Made by a program: the position numbers and the translations under genes. DNA of 64,000 nucleotides from Maratus speciosus (taxonomy: Eukaryota; Arthropoda; Arachnida; Araneae; Salticidae), in contig OZ010788.1 of NCBI GenBank assembly GCA_963932465.1, positions 674,024,484-674,088,483 of the forward strand, given 5' to 3'. The notes beneath the pieces were generated by a model that worked only from the letters and a program-made list of their open reading frames with translations, had not been told where the DNA came from and searched no databases. This document shows, in pieces, positions 1 to 12,034 of this stretch; position 1 is the stretch's first letter, and each line of letters begins with the position of its first letter.

Positions 1-140
1 CCCCTGCTTATGAAGTGCACTAAATTATACATTCAGTACAATATGCGGAGCAAACAATATTTATAAAACTATTTACAATACGAACGCACCTCATTTGCCA
101 CGTTTGACGAGCAATTTCCAACTTGTTTTATATTTGTCTA
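1..140 (+). repeat. dispersed repeat fragment, second copy at about 57036
   Basis: About 130 bp beginning near GCTTATGAAGTGCACTAAA recurs at 57036-57180 with roughly 85-90% identity by eye, including the shared stretch CGTTTGACGAGCAATTTCC. At the second site it lies downstream of a TCCGTCCGTCCGTCTGTC-type tract, so this is probably the tail of a transposable element cut by the window edge. The class is not determined. Confidence 0.6.
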
Positions 141-848
141 ATTTTTTTTAAAAAAATTCCAATCTTTTAATTTAAAATTTCATTTTTTGAATAGAGATTT
201 AATTCATAGTTTGAAATAACCGTTTTTTTTACCTACTGTTGCAAGAAAAAAGCACAAACACATTTCAATTGGAAGATATATTTATACATGAATTTCAAAT
301 AAAGGAAAGAAACCTTAAAAATAATTCATCTATTTCTAGTGAAAAGCATTTAATTAAGAAACTTAGGACCTATTTAAAACGATATATATTTTTTTAAATC
401 ATATTTAAATCCATTTTCTTATAGCGTTTCCAAACACGGCATTTTCAACCCGAATATATGTGACACGTGAATATTGAAAAAGAAAGAAAACTTTACGATA
501 GTTAAATTATTACGCGCGAACATTATTTAATTAATGTTGAAAATTGTTTCTTCTATATCTAAACGTTATAACTTCAATGAAGGTAACAATAATTTTTACT
601 TAACCATTTTACGCAAGCTGATTTTAAAATGAGTAATTGATCTTACCTTAATAAACCCCGAAAAAAAGCCGCTAGTTGTCGCGAAAACGGTGGATGCCGC
701 CTTGTCCACCGAAAAAGCCCCACCCCCCCACCCCCTTAAAAGTCAAAAGGAAAATAGTTGGTAACCCGATTACAGAAGACTACTACTGATCGTGATAATG
801 TCATTTAAGCTACAATTGGACAATCTTTTTAAAACAGAACATTATTAA
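141..848. other. AT-rich DNA, no feature seen
   Basis: No open frame, splice-flanked coding block or repeat shared with the rest of the window was recognised. A C-rich run lies at about 720-740. Confidence 0.5.
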
Positions 849-1058
849 CCCTTTGAGCTCTGATGAGTGAATTTCTTCCCACTTAATTTTAATCTCCAAG
901 TGTCACATTGGCACCGGAATATTCAACCAAATTTATTTGAAAGCAGATTAATGCATTTTTTTCGTGCATATTATAAGCCGAATCTTTTGTTTACAAAATA
1001 CTGGTGCCAATGTGACATTTGGACATTTTGAAGAAATTCACCCCCAGAACTGAAAGGG
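849..1058. mobile_element. piggyBac-type MITE, TTAA target duplication
   Basis: A 210-bp palindromic element flanked by TTAA on both sides (845-848 and 1059-1062). It starts CCCTTTGAGCTCTGATGAG and ends with the near reverse complement CCAGAACTGAAAGGG. The arms continue inward: GAATTTCTTC against GAAGAAATTC, and GTGTCACATTGGCACC against GGTGCCAATGTGACA. TTAA duplication plus a CCC start is the piggyBac signature. There is no coding capacity. Confidence 0.8.
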
Positions 1059-1189
1059 TTAACTTGTTTTTAAAAACCTGGGGAGGGGGGGGGGGTGTCT
1101 GAACGGGAGCTTGGACTTGTAATGGAAAAATTAATTACGGCCTAGATTTAACGGATTAAGACTAGAAACCTGCGCCTGTCAGATTTTTT

Positions 1190-2370
1190 ATAGCCGTCAC
1201 GAAACCCGACCCGAACCCAACGCACTTCAACCCGAAGCTGAAAAACTGAAATCCGTATCCAAACCAAACCCGAAATGAAAGGAAATTAATCCATATTTTA
1301 ATGCAATTGTGGATAAATGCTCTACAATTATATCGCTAGTATCATGTTTATTTCTTGTATATGTACATGAACTCGTTACTCATTAACGTTCAAATATTTA
1401 ACTTGTACCTTCTGAAAAAATATTCTAGAGTTTATGACTTTAATAAAAATAAGCAAAAGCAGACAGACTTCAATACACTTAAATATAAAATTTTAAATAT
1501 GAAAACTTTAAAAAACTTGAGACAATTAAAAAACGTGTAAACGTTTCGTCAAGCAATCACAAGACATCATCAGTAAAAAATCTTTCTAGACATTTTTGAA
1601 AAATCGAATCAACCCGAAATAGAGCCCTGGATCGGGTCGTGTTACCCTAACCTGACCCTGACCCGACTCGGGGTTTCGAAAATTAGAAACAACCCGGCCA
1701 GAGAAAAGAAAATTAGGGACAACCCGGCCCGATGCAGGGCTCTAATCAACGATCCCGAGGCGTCCGCTATTCATCGGTTTTATTATATTTTAATATTAAA
1801 GAATACAGATTTGTCTATTTTTCTATATAAAACATAAAATTGATATTAGAGATATAATTGTAGGTTACTTTTCCTAACAAACATTAAAACATGATTTACT
1901 TTCCTTTCACTTCGGGTTCGGTTCGGGTTGCGGGTTTATTTGAAATGAAATGTAATTTTCGGGTTCAGGTCGGGTACAGCCCGACGCGCAATCTCTAACA
2001 AGAAACTTACACTTAAAAGTTAAATCTCATTCCGAAAGCAACTCTAGCCGAAACAATTAAAGTTTACCGAATCCTACCCGCAACGAAAACAATTCCAGAT
2101 CGAAGCGGAATGCGGTAAAACCAATGCAGGACTCTATTTGGTCGGGTTCGGGTCGGGTTGAGGTTCGACAAAAAATATTTTGTCGGGGTCGGGTCGAGGA
2201 ATTTTTTTGGTCGGGTTCGGTTCAGTTTGCGGGTTGACTTGAAATGGAATTTTCGGGTTCAGGTCGGGTACAACCTGACGCGCAAGTCTCTAACCCGAAC
2301 CCAACACTCAAAAGTTAAATCTCATTCCGCAACGAAAAAAATCCCAGATCGAGGCGAAATGCGGTAAAAT
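1190..2370. repeat. CCCGA-rich repeat cluster with inverted ends
   Basis: Many degenerate units of ACCCGACCCGAACCC and its complement GGGTCGGGTTCGGG. ATAGAGCCCTGGATCGGG (near 1619) and GATGCAGGGCTCTAA (near 1731) form an inverted pair resembling hAT-type ends (CAGGGCTCT). Short open frames here, including one at 2158-2367, are by-products of the low-complexity repeat. Similar material occurs at 30330-30830. Confidence 0.5.
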
Positions 2371-3297
2371 CAATGCAAGGACTAGAACATTTTTAAAAAC
2401 AAAATCTTATATTCAACCCATTACAAAATGTATAACATTTTTCTGTATCTGTTTTTGAAATACTGAATCCGTAGATGTTTTAACTTTTAGCTTCTTCCTT
2501 GAAGAAAAGCAAAACTGTATGCCTCCCCGTGAAATATTCATTAGTCTTGACCTCTCGACCTCTGTATAGCGAGACACTCCCACGAATGTCTAACCCCTCC
2601 CCCTTCCTCTCCACTGCTGGCTAGTGTTTTGTGGTCTATGCAAAATGGCCATCTGCTTCATTCATCAGTTTTCAGTTAAACTTTATTTTGAGAGTGTGGA
2701 TTGATTTCCTGGATTTTGTAGAGAGACTTTCTCTGATTTGCGAACCAATTATTTTAAGCAGCGGATTAATTGTAATTTTATATTAAGTAAGTAGAAAATT
2801 TAAATTATTACATTAATTATTCCTTTTCCGTATCCATCAGGGCCAGCGCAAGGGCCGGGCGGGGTCCTTACTGTTCATATACCGTCAACCGGGAGCCACT
2901 TTTTCCTGGTTCCACTCACATTTCCATTATTAAAAAAATATTATATGTGATTTTTCAACGTCGAAATGGAGCTGTAAACAATTAACATCAAACAATGAAT
3001 CAAACTGTACAATTTTAATGAGGAAATTTTTAATTTTGTTATATTTTAACTATTTTTAAAGTTTTGGAACAAATTAGCCCCTGCTGGGGGCTTAAACATT
3101 TATACATTTAAACACAATAAACCAATTGTTAATATTAAAGAAACGAGAAACAGGTTTCCTCATGTTATCCTCAGCAAGTGGAACAAAAACAATTAATATA
3201 ACATTTTGCAAAATGTTACTTAAAACATGTTTTAAGCGATTTGGTTGTATAAAAGGCTGTTCTAAGTAACAGGGGCTATATTCGGACCAAAAAAGGC
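2371..3297. other. no gene seen
   Basis: AT-rich sequence with one more balanced stretch at 2520-2640 that shows no splice-flanked open frame. The open frame at 3092-3370 on the minus strand crosses a polyC tract and a transposon end and is not gene-like. Confidence 0.45.
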
Positions 3298-3913
3298 CTG
3301 GGGCCGAAACTAGCCTTTCTTGCACCCGGGGCAAACATGGATTTTGGCGCCCCCCCCCCCCCTCTTCCACAAAGTATATTTACAAAGAGAATTTTATAAT
3401 AGACGACTTATTTTAAAATTTAAAATATGTAATCATAAAATAGGTAATACTGAACTACGTAATCTACAGTGGCGTATCCAAGGGGGATGTTCCTCTGAAC
3501 ATCAACAAAAATATTCTAAAGATCATTTTTAAAATGACATATTCAGTAGAGTCCCGATTATCCGAGTCCACCTAACCGAGTTTCCGCTTTCACCGAGTTA
3601 TTTTCTTCTGATGGACTCGTGGCTTCCATTATTATAAAACAGCCATTATAAATGAAGTGTTAGGTGAAGATGAAAAAAAAAATATGGCCATTTTTTTCCC
3701 CATTCAGACCAGAAAATCAGAGTTCTAACTTTTTACGACTGCTCTTTCATCTTCACCTAACACTTCATTTATAATGGCTGTTTCATAATAATGGAAGCCA
3801 TCAGTCCATCAGAAGAAAATGATCCTTTCCAAAGGTATAATCTTCATTTGGCGCCCCTTTGTTCTGGCGCCCGGGGCACATGCCCCCTCTGCCCCCCCTT
3901 AGTTTCGGCCCTG
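3298..3913. mobile_element. hAT-like element with GGCCGAAACTA ends
   Basis: The left end CTGGGGCCGAAACTAG and right end TAGTTTCGGCCCTG are inverted. Subterminal GGCGCCCC and GCACCCGGGGCA tracts recur in inverted orientation (GGCGCCCCTTTGTTCTGG and CGCCCGGGGCACATG). The CAGGGCC-type terminus fits hAT, but no clear 8-bp target duplication is visible, so the superfamily is uncertain. A foldback of a Tigger-type MITE lies inside. Confidence 0.5.
3544..3830. mobile_element. foldback Tigger-type MITE derivative
   Basis: Starts with CAGTAGAGTCCCGATTATCC, the same terminus as the intact 231-bp MITE at 32816-33046. The internal sequence from about 3599 (TTATTTTCTTCTGATGGACT) is repeated in inverted orientation from about 3746 to 3825, giving arms of about 75 bp. 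The structure looks like a head-to-head duplication of the MITE interior rather than a simple two-ended element. A very similar foldback lies at 63310-63667. Confidence 0.6.
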
Positions 3914-4799
3914 GGCACAAAGTAGCCCCGAAATACTAGTTTTCATGTTTGCTTTATGAAAACGCAACCATTTCCTCTCAAAATAAAAAGTGAAAGGAAA
4001 AACTATGATCACACATGGGTTACAGGTTACTGAAGGTAATATTTTGACACATACCTTATTTGTAGCTCTTATCCAGATTGTTTCCAAACAATTCAAATAC
4101 CCTATAGCAGGGTATAAAATATTTTTCAAGGGCAAAAACTCCCAATTATCTTGCATTGTTTGTTCAATACAAAGAATAAAAACTTTTTTTTAATGGGATG
4201 GACCAAAGAAGTAGTTGACGGTACCGAACCGACGACTTTTGAAAGAGGCCGATATCTCTTACTGTTTGGGAATCATTCTAGATAAAATGTAAAATTGTAG
4301 ATATTTTTTAAATTTCAACACTGTCATATGTATAACACGAGTAATTAACAAACTTTAATCGAATTTATTATAAATTGAATATTGGTCTCATGATTTTATA
4401 ACTCAGTGATTTACACTTTCTTTTCTTTTTTTCTTCTTCCTAATAGCACGAAGCAATTTTAAGGCATTTCTTTTTCAAAAAGATAATTTCACGTCATAGA
4501 TTTTTTTAAACAAAAATAACAGTTTTTTCCTCTTCATATATTGTATGGATTAACATCAGATCAATTATCAAGGAAAAATAATAATGAATAGGGGAGCTGG
4601 GGGTTGAATGGGACAAGGGATGGATGGGACATTCTCAGTATTTCAGGCAATGTGCTTTTTTTTTCACTTGCTTTCTATTCTCATATATGGCACTACCATA
4701 GTGTGATTTAGAACCAAAATCAAAACCACATGACTATTTCCATTTTTTTTTGCAAAGTTGCATTTTCTGAAACTCAGCTTAAAAAGTAACTTTTTTTTA
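3914..4799. other. no gene seen; one AGGGGAG-type repeat end
   Basis: AT-rich. At 4589-4640 the phrase AGGGGAGCTGGGGGTTGAAT followed by GGGACA resembles the ends at 9928-9961 and 13785-13826, probably a terminus of an unclassified element whose partner end is not clear. Confidence 0.4.
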
Positions 4800-5339
4800 C
4801 CCGACTGAAAAGAAGGGTTATGTGTTTCACGCGGATCTGTGTATGTGGATTTCTTTATACCCTCAAAACATCGCAACGGCTGTATGAATTCTAATGAATG
4901 AGGTCTCTATCGATTCGTCTTATCCGTCCGATGGTTATAGGATAGGTTTTGTTTTTATAAATTCAAAATGGCGGCCTTAAACTACAAAATGGCGATAGAG
5001 ACGAAAAAATATTTTTACGTACCCTGTTGAGTGGTATATCATTGGATAGGTCTTTCAAAATGAAGACGATGTTTCATTGGCCATTTTGCAGTCAGAAGCT
5101 CCGTTTAAATATGACATAACCTGGAAGTTGTGTACTTTCGATCTCTACCTTTACTGTAACTCTAACTTTCATAATAGACATCTATAGACCTCACCAAAAC
5201 AGTGTTTGTAGATAGGAACTAATAATTAAACACAACTTAAAAGTCATCAATACAAGTAAATAAAAAAAGGTAAGTAATATAAAAAATAGTTTCATATTGA
5301 TGAGAAATAATTAAATAGTTCGCTTTTTACGCAGTCGGG
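4800..5339 (+). mobile_element. MITE family R1, full copy (540 bp)
   Basis: Terminal inverted repeats CCCGACTG and CAGTCGGG bound 540 bp that is not coding. Other copies are at 23793-24327 (inverted, full length), 15113-15290 (right part only) and 60425-62033 (interrupted by a 1.07-kb insertion). Shared landmarks are GAAGGGTTATGTGTTTCACG near one end and CGCTTTTTACGCAGTCGGG at the other. The superfamily is not assigned; the target duplication is obscured by flanking A/T runs. Confidence 0.75.
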
Positions 5340-5604
5340 TTTTTTGATTTTTTAAATTTAATATATTTTATTACATTTGAAGTTGTCAAATATTTTATAC
5401 AGTATAAACAAATTAGATTTGTTGTAGTTATTTATTTGAAGGTCCGATATTGGTAATTAAAAAGAATGAATATTAACCAATGTAACAAAATAATTTCTGA
5501 GGTAAAATTGCGGACAATTGAATCTATGTATCATAGGGATGATTGGGACAATTTCAAATAAGGATGAATGGGTCACTTTCATTCGTCCCTAGAGATGTTA
5601 AAAC

Positions 5605-6330
5605 CAGGACTTAATTTGCGCCGGAGCCCACCGGAGCTCAGCTACGCTACTTCTCTGCTTTTAGTAAATATTTAAATATTGGTCGGAATTCATCGGAGCT
5701 CATAACAGAGCTCCGGAGCCCAGTGCAACAGCGCTGTTTTCGTACCATGAGCGTTGCTCATTTTAAGGCTCTGCTCTGCACATTTACGAAGTCACTTTCA
5801 TTAGTAAGTAGATAATTGCCATGTATTGATATTCTGATAGAAAACAATCCAGAAGTGTTTCTCTTTTTTCTATAAAACGTCGAATCTTTCCGATAACGAA
5901 ATAAAATATTTAATTTAATGTGATTTTCAGGGACACACCACAAAAGATTGTTAAATGGAAGGAATCGATTATAGTTTCAGATATGCACCTTTTATAGGAA
6001 ATTGAAAAACGTTGTTCCATTCTTCAGCATATAAATATTAATTCAGAATTCTGTAATTAATTAACATTAAAATTAGGCAAAGATTTCTATTCGGAAGAAG
6101 TGATAATTAAAAAGTGGAATAGTTGACAGCTAAGTATATGCTGATGCTGATAGATATATTTAAATTTTTTATTTTACTAAAGAAAAAAAAAATGCTGTAC
6201 ATTGTGCAAATATTGTATGAAATATAAATATGCAGATTGGAATGACGGGAATGGGAGGGGACGTTCTGCGCTTCTTAGTACTGTAGAATATCAGGGCTCC
6301 GGTGCTTCTTTTGTTAGAAATTAACCCCTG
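5605..6330. mobile_element. hAT-type non-autonomous element, perfect 8-bp TSD
   Basis: A 726-bp element flanked by the exact 8-bp direct repeat GTTAAAAC (5597-5604 and 6331-6338). Ends are CAGGACTTAATTTG and the complement of CAGGGGTTAATTTC, with subterminal CACCGGAGC repeats. An 8-bp duplication plus a CAGG start is diagnostic of hAT. The interior has no long open frame, so it would depend on transposase supplied in trans. Confidence 0.85.
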
Positions 6331-6678
6331 GTTAAAACATTTATTTATTAACTGAAAAATATTATATAGATTTATAAATTGATGATTTATGTTAATTATT
6401 AGTAGTAAACAGTACTCGTATTATATAGGTTGTTTATTATTAAAAATTATCTTGAATCTTAGTTATTGTAATAAAGGTTAAATAGTTTATCGAAAAATTG
6501 CTATTAAAACTTTATCAAAATAGATAAAATTGTTAAAAGTAGTATATGTTTATTGATAAAATGGGGTAAATTGTATTGAATTTGGAACTTGTGCTTAAAA
6601 AAATCCCCACTCGCACCTCCCCTAACATAATTTCATTTGTGCATGATAGCTAAGATGCACATCTAATTAATATTAATA

Positions 6679-7720
6679 AATACATTGTGAATGAAAAGGT
6701 AAACGGAAAAAAGGTGACAGGAAAAAACGGGACCGGAAAAAACGTGACAGAAAAAAGAAGAGCGGAAAAAACGGGACAAGGAAAAAACGGGACCGGAAAA
6801 AACGGGACACGGAAAAAACGGGACCGGAAAAAACGTGACAAGGAAGGGTTAAATATTGAACTTGTCGATAAATAAATGTTAAAAACTAATCTAATGTTTT
6901 TCCACTGTCAGTTTCTTACAGCGTAGGGGGGGGGGGGGCACAGTTAATGGGTGAGTTAAACAATTCTAAGATTTGGTCCAAGAAAACAAAATTTTAACAT
7001 TTCATTGAGAGAAGTTTAACATGACTTCTACAAGGGACAAGCTGGTGCTTTCTAACGGGGGGGGGGGGGGAAAGTAAGGAAATACAATTTATAGATTCTT
7101 TCAACTTCACATTCGCGAACGTCAATACAAATATTTTTTGTCGATTTCTACGAATGCTAATATTGAAAAAATTTGAAAATTCGCTTACGCTAATTCTAAT
7201 TAACATCACTACTTGATATTGGATGTTCGCGAACGGTAATACCAGTATTTTCCGATGATGTTTGAGTTAATGGGTGGGTTAGACAATTCTAAGATTTGGT
7301 CCAAGAAAACACAATTTTAACATTTCATTAAGAGAAGTTTAACATGACTTCTACAAGGGACAAGCTGGTGCTTTCTAACGGGGGGGGGGGGGATTAAGGA
7401 AATACAATTTATAGATTCTTTCAACTGCAGATTCGCGAACTCGAATCCAAATATTTTTCGTCGATGTCTACGAATGCTAATATTGAAAAAAATTGAAAAT
7501 TCGCTGACGACAATTCTAATTAACATCACTACTTGATATTTGATATTCGCGAACGGTAATACCAATATTTTCCGTTGATGTTTAAGAATGCTATTATAAA
7601 AAAAAATCCTGAATATTCGCATAAGAAAATTCACATTTACGCTACTACTTAATTTGGACATTATGTGAATAAGAATGCTTTCCGTTGATAATTAGAATGC
7701 AAATATTGAAAAATGTTGTG
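6679..7720 (+). repeat. family X copy 1 with GGAAAAAACGGGACC minisatellite
   Basis: Opens with about nine degenerate units of GGAAAAAACGGGACC (6698-6842), then a TACAGCGTAGGGGGG tract, then two tandem copies of a roughly 310-330-bp unit (about 6939-7262 and 7265-7570) containing AGATTTGGTCCAAGAAAAC and TTCGCGAACG phrases. The small lysine-rich open frame over the minisatellite (6687-6875) and the 7317-7661 minus frame are products of the repeat, not genes. Confidence 0.65.
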
Positions 7721-8254
7721 AATGTTCGCATACGAGAATGCTCGTTTACATAACAACTTGTTTTTCGACTTACGCATGTATAATATCATATAAAATTTAT
7801 TTTATTTTTTTTAATTTTAAAGAAATTAGTTATAAGAGATTCGATTGGAAAGTTTTATTTTTATTATTTTTATTTTATTTAACGCTATTTGAATTTTTTG
7901 TTTATTAACATAAAATTATATTAATAATAATAATAATAATAATATTTTTTAGACTTTCTGAATCACTTATCAATTTATAATTTTTTATGTCCCGATCAGT
8001 GGCATTAGTATTTTCAGATATTAGCAGAACAAATAAAGAAAAAAAAATAATAAATAAATATCTTTGTTAAGATATGCCTAAAATTAGAAATTAGCATAGT
8101 TTGTTACTTTTTGTTGTTGTTGTTGTTATATTAAGCAATTGATTGAAGTCAAATTTTTTGCAATTTTTGGTTTCATCATGGAATTTCCAGATATATTATT
8201 CTAAACATTTAAACTAAACAAAATAAATTAAAATAAACATTTCTATAAGATACT
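7721..8254. other. very AT-rich spacer with a short (AAT)n
   Basis: An (ATA/AAT)n run lies at about 7920-7945 and a (TTG)n run at about 8112-8127. No gene-like structure was seen. Confidence 0.5.
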
Positions 8255-9800
8255 GGAATCACGGGAAAAAAGCGCACGTAGGAAAAAACAAATCGGATAA
8301 AAGATCACGGGAAAGTATTCTATTTATTAAGTTGTATACATAACAGAAAATATAATATGAAGTTTGTTTTTTAAGGAATTTAATATATATTTTAAAAACA
8401 CAGTAAACCTTATATATTTTTTAACGACATGAAGGCCATATTTAAATAAACAATTAAAACTAAAGTGCAGTTTTTCCACTGTCAGCTTTTTACAGCGTAG
8501 GAGATAGGGGGGAGGTACTGAGTTAATGGGTGAGTTAGACAAGTCTAAGATTTGGTCCAAGAAAACACAATTTTGACATTTCATTAAGAAGTTTAGTACG
8601 ACTTCTACAACGGACAAGTTAGTGCTTTCTAGGGAGGGGGGGGGGGGTATTAAGGAAATACAATTTATTGATTCTTTCAATTCGCTATTGATAGCTTATA
8701 TATAAGCAAAGATGTTTTATATATTTATAAAACTTTAATCAATAATGATTTTTGGGTATAGTGGAGGACGGAGGGGGAGGGAAAAATTACGTACACAGCT
8801 TATAAAGGGAATAAAATAAAGACGAAGAGAGGAGGCATTTTCTTTAGAGGAATTTTTTCATTATACTGCTTTTTAGCTCGCAGGCTATCAAAGCCCAAGG
8901 GCTAATGAGCACGCAGGTTCTGTATGTATGCACTTACGTCTTATGTACGTAACGCGATAACTCTTGACAGAAACATCCGATTTGCTTCATTATTTTTTCC
9001 AGGTTCATTCTGATAAGGCGATTCTCTAATTAGTTTTGGGGGTTATTGGTTAACAGTAAAGGGGGCTACTCCCCCCACATTAATTTAGATAAATGGGTTT
9101 TTCATGCAGAATTATTCGATTTGCTCCAAATTTGGTATACCGATTTATTATATTAAGGAGCTTCCATGATTAGTTTTGGAGGATCATTAGTTAAATATAA
9201 ACAGGGGAAAGTGGGCTGGACCCCCCTTAATTTAGATAAATGGGTGTTTCATGCAGAGTTATTCGATTTGCATCAAATTTAGTACACCGGTTGGTTATGC
9301 TAAGGAGCTGCCTTGATTAAATTTGGAGGTTTATTGGTTAAGTATGAAGAGAGGGGCGGGGCTAGTCCCCCTTAATTTAAATAAATGGGTTTTTCATGCA
9401 GAATTTTTCGATTTGCTTCAAATTTGATATATCGGTTTATTCCGATATGGCGCTTCCTTCATTAGGTTTGGAGATTCGTTGGTTAAATTTATAAAAGGGG
9501 GGAAAGGGGGGCAAATCCACTCTTCTTAATTTAGATAAATGGATTTTCATGCAGAATTATCCAATTTATTTTATTTTTTTCTATGTTCATTCTGATAAAG
9601 CGCTTTCCTGATTAGATTTGGAGGTTCATTAGTTAAGTATAAAGCTTAATTTACCGATATTTTTTTTTCATGCAGTATTATCTGATTTGCTTCAAATTTG
9701 GTATACCGGTTTACTATGTTAAGGAGCTTCCCTGATTAGATTTGGGGGTTCATTGGTTAAGTATAAGGGGGGGGGGCGGAGGCTAACCCCCCTTCATTTT
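8255..9800 (+). repeat. family X copy 2 with about 150-bp tandem units
   Basis: Shares TACAGCGTAGG, AGATTTGGTCCAAG and GCAGGCTATCAAAGCCC landmarks with copies 1 and 3. From about 9000 to 9790 it carries five degenerate tandem units, each containing TTCATGCAGAATTATTCG, a GGTATACCG phrase, AAGGAGCTTCC, and a G-run before CCCCCCTTAATTTA. The same array is present in inverted orientation at 12035-12620. This is a structured non-coding mobile or satellite-like unit of unknown class. Confidence 0.65.
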
Positions 9801-10011
9801 TTTTTTTTTTTTTGAGGTGCATATTCTTCGAAAGTTATATTTTGCAAGATTATATTATACTGTTGTATTTTACAAGATTATATTATACTGTTATATTTTA
9901 CAAGAAAACCCTATTGTTCCGTTTGCTCCTATGTCCCATTAGCCCCCAGTCTCCCCTATATGTATTTTTCCTCAATATTTGTTATCTGGATTTTTTGTTA
10001 TACTGATAGCA

Positions 10012-10077
10012 TGAACTACGGGTGACATGAACAAAAATTTAATTCCCCTTGAGGTTCATGTTAACGAGGTTTGACTG
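10012..10077 (-). mobile_element. solo right end of a Tigger-like transposon
   Basis: GTTAACGAGGTTTGACTG followed by TA matches the right terminus of the intact Tigger at 44456-47091 (GTTAACGAGGTTCGACTG). The preceding GAACTACGG and CATGAACAAAAA phrases match its subterminal repeats. No left end is visible nearby, so this is a relic of the same family. Confidence 0.6.
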
Positions 10078-10295
10078 TATTCACTTATCTTTATGTACCT
10101 AAACTTAATTTGGTAGGCAGAAAAAAAAAACCGCATGGGAAAATTAAGATTTATATTTCTGATCAATTCTGTGGAAACTGATCGAGAAAAAATTCTGGAA
10201 ATGTTCATACATATAGGAATAAAAAATATTTCGTAATCGTATTAGCGAACGTGGAAACGGAAAATATGAAACTTAGCAATTAAATAATACATTAA

Positions 10296-10578
10296 CCCTT
10301 TATGTGACGACAGTTCTTCAAAATACCATTAAAATAACTGTTTATAAAATTCATTTAATACATCGATTAGTAGTAGTACAGTTTAGAATGAGTTACAGAC
10401 GCTTTACTCTATCATGTTCGAAAGCATTATTGGTTGCACAAAACAAAAGTATTTTTAAAATGATGATTTCTTGGCCTTCGCATCTTTTCAGCTTTCTTGA
10501 TGTTGAAAGATTGGGGGGGGGGTGGGGATTCTGTTGTAAGAACATGACATTTGTACATTTCCTAAATCTACAACAAGG
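10296..10578 (+). mobile_element. piggyBac-type MITE (family PB), shortened copy
   Basis: TTAA (10292-10295) then CCCTTTATG; the right boundary is GGTTAA (TTAA at 10579-10582). The body matches the family at 29975, 40180, 41698 and 53184: ACCATTAAAATAACT, TTTAGAATGAGTTA, TTGGTTGCACAAAAC. The right part is shorter than in the about 500-bp full copy. The open frame within it (10304-10582) is not conserved between copies. Confidence 0.65.
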
Positions 10579-10606
10579 TTAAAACAATGTGAGTTCTTAA
10601 ATTATT

Positions 10607-10842
10607 GCCCCTCCAGTGGCCGAGAGGTTCTGCTCTTGAAGCTGGTAGACGGGAGGTGCTGGGTTTGAACCCAATCGCACCCGTCGGCCCAATCGTTCGG
10701 AGTTTTTGTGGTTTGCTTCGGATTTCCATGCGTAAATACGGTTTAGGTTCCATTAGAAAGACACCCAAGGAGGGCACCCCCACCTTTTGGGCCCATATCC
10801 CTCGTGTTGATAATTGGTCGTCATATACACAACGAACCAATC
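10607..10842 (+). mobile_element. tRNA-derived SINE with 12-bp target duplication
   Basis: A 236-bp retroposon flanked by the exact direct repeat TCTTAAATTATT (10595-10606 and 10843-10854). Its head resembles a tRNA gene: an A-box-like TGGCCGAGAGG at 10617-10627 and a B-box-like GGTTTGAACCC at 10662-10672, as in Ser/Leu-type tRNAs, so it would be transcribed by RNA polymerase III. The body is much more GC-rich than its surroundings and there is no long A tail; the tail is unrelated to the head. The overlapping open frames on both strands are incidental. Both boxes and the long duplication are visible directly; LINE-driven mobility is inferred. Confidence 0.8.
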
Positions 10843-10854
10843 TCTTAAATTATT

Positions 10855-12034
10855 ATACATCAATCTGCAATAGTTAAGCAAAAAATAATTCAGTCTTTAA
10901 ACTTGTGAGGTCTCTAGAAATGTAGCATATGGCACTTCAGGGAATATTTAAAAAGGATAAATACAGCTGAGTATTTGTTCCAATAATCCGGTTCAAAGTT
11001 ATTCATTATACGCTATCTCAAATTGTGTGAAATATCTAAAATCAACACCATTACCTATTATTTACATGAAAATATCTCATAAAACACGATGGGTGGCACG
11101 TAAAAATTTCACAGAAGAAACAACCCTTTTATTATACATTATTCGTCTGTCAGATTAATATCATTCAACAAAAACCATTCTGGAAAACTAAGGTTTATCT
11201 TCTATCACTTTCAAATATGTATATTGAAGTGAGTTGTAAAATTCCAATGTATTTTTCGTCAACATAATACCTGTCTATCATTATTTTAAAACTACAATCT
11301 GCAAAACGCCTGTTACAATCAAATAGAAAGCAAAATATTTTGAATGATTGTCAATCAATAATAAGAGGAACCACTCTCTTTGTTGAAGGATTAAGTATTT
11401 AACCTGGGGGGTCCCATGCTTCGAAAGCATGATTTTTCATTAAAGTTCAAAATATGGGTACATTTTTTCTTAATAGCCATATTTATTTAGTTTGAAATAT
11501 TTTAATTTTATTCAATTATATATTTTTTAGTAAGCTATAGAATTTATTTATTTATTTTTTTTTTATTTTTTTTTTATTTATTTTTTATATTTAGCCAGGC
11601 CTTTACGTTTAAAAATGAATCGGAAAATTTGTCAAAGTTTCGCGTTGTTGAGTAGAGAATTTGAGAACCGCCTAAATGTATATATATTTATTTTCGGTTG
11701 TCCGATTCCATGACATTTTTAACTTAATTTCGTTATTTGTTTTTTGAACCGGAAGACGAACCAAATTTAATGCCTCCCCCTTCTACCCGGCAGCCCAGGA
11801 TATACGCTCCCTAGCTTCCCTCTTGTTTAAACCATGAGGTCATCTAAAGTTAGTTAAACAGTATTACCAAATCTAATCGTATGTAATATATTGCCCTCTC
11901 TTTAAAACGATCTAATTGTTTGATAGGAAACAAAATATTAATAAAATTAAATAAATTATAAATAACTATTAGTTATAATATTAAAACTTATGGAATTATA
12001 TTAAGAGTACCTATATATTAATACTAGTTTACCC
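10855..12034. other. AT-rich, no gene seen
   Basis: No repeat shared with the rest of the window except low-complexity TTTATTTATTTT near 11540-11590. No splice-flanked open frame was recognised. Confidence 0.45.

Noticed and set aside
4800..5339. Conserved gene because the sequence recurs
   Set aside because: The recurrence is a MITE with terminal repeats and no conserved reading frame.
6687..6875. Lysine-rich repeat protein
   Set aside because: The frame is the translation of a 15-bp minisatellite; the inverted copy at 13138-13353 gives the same peptide with changes typical of non-coding drift.
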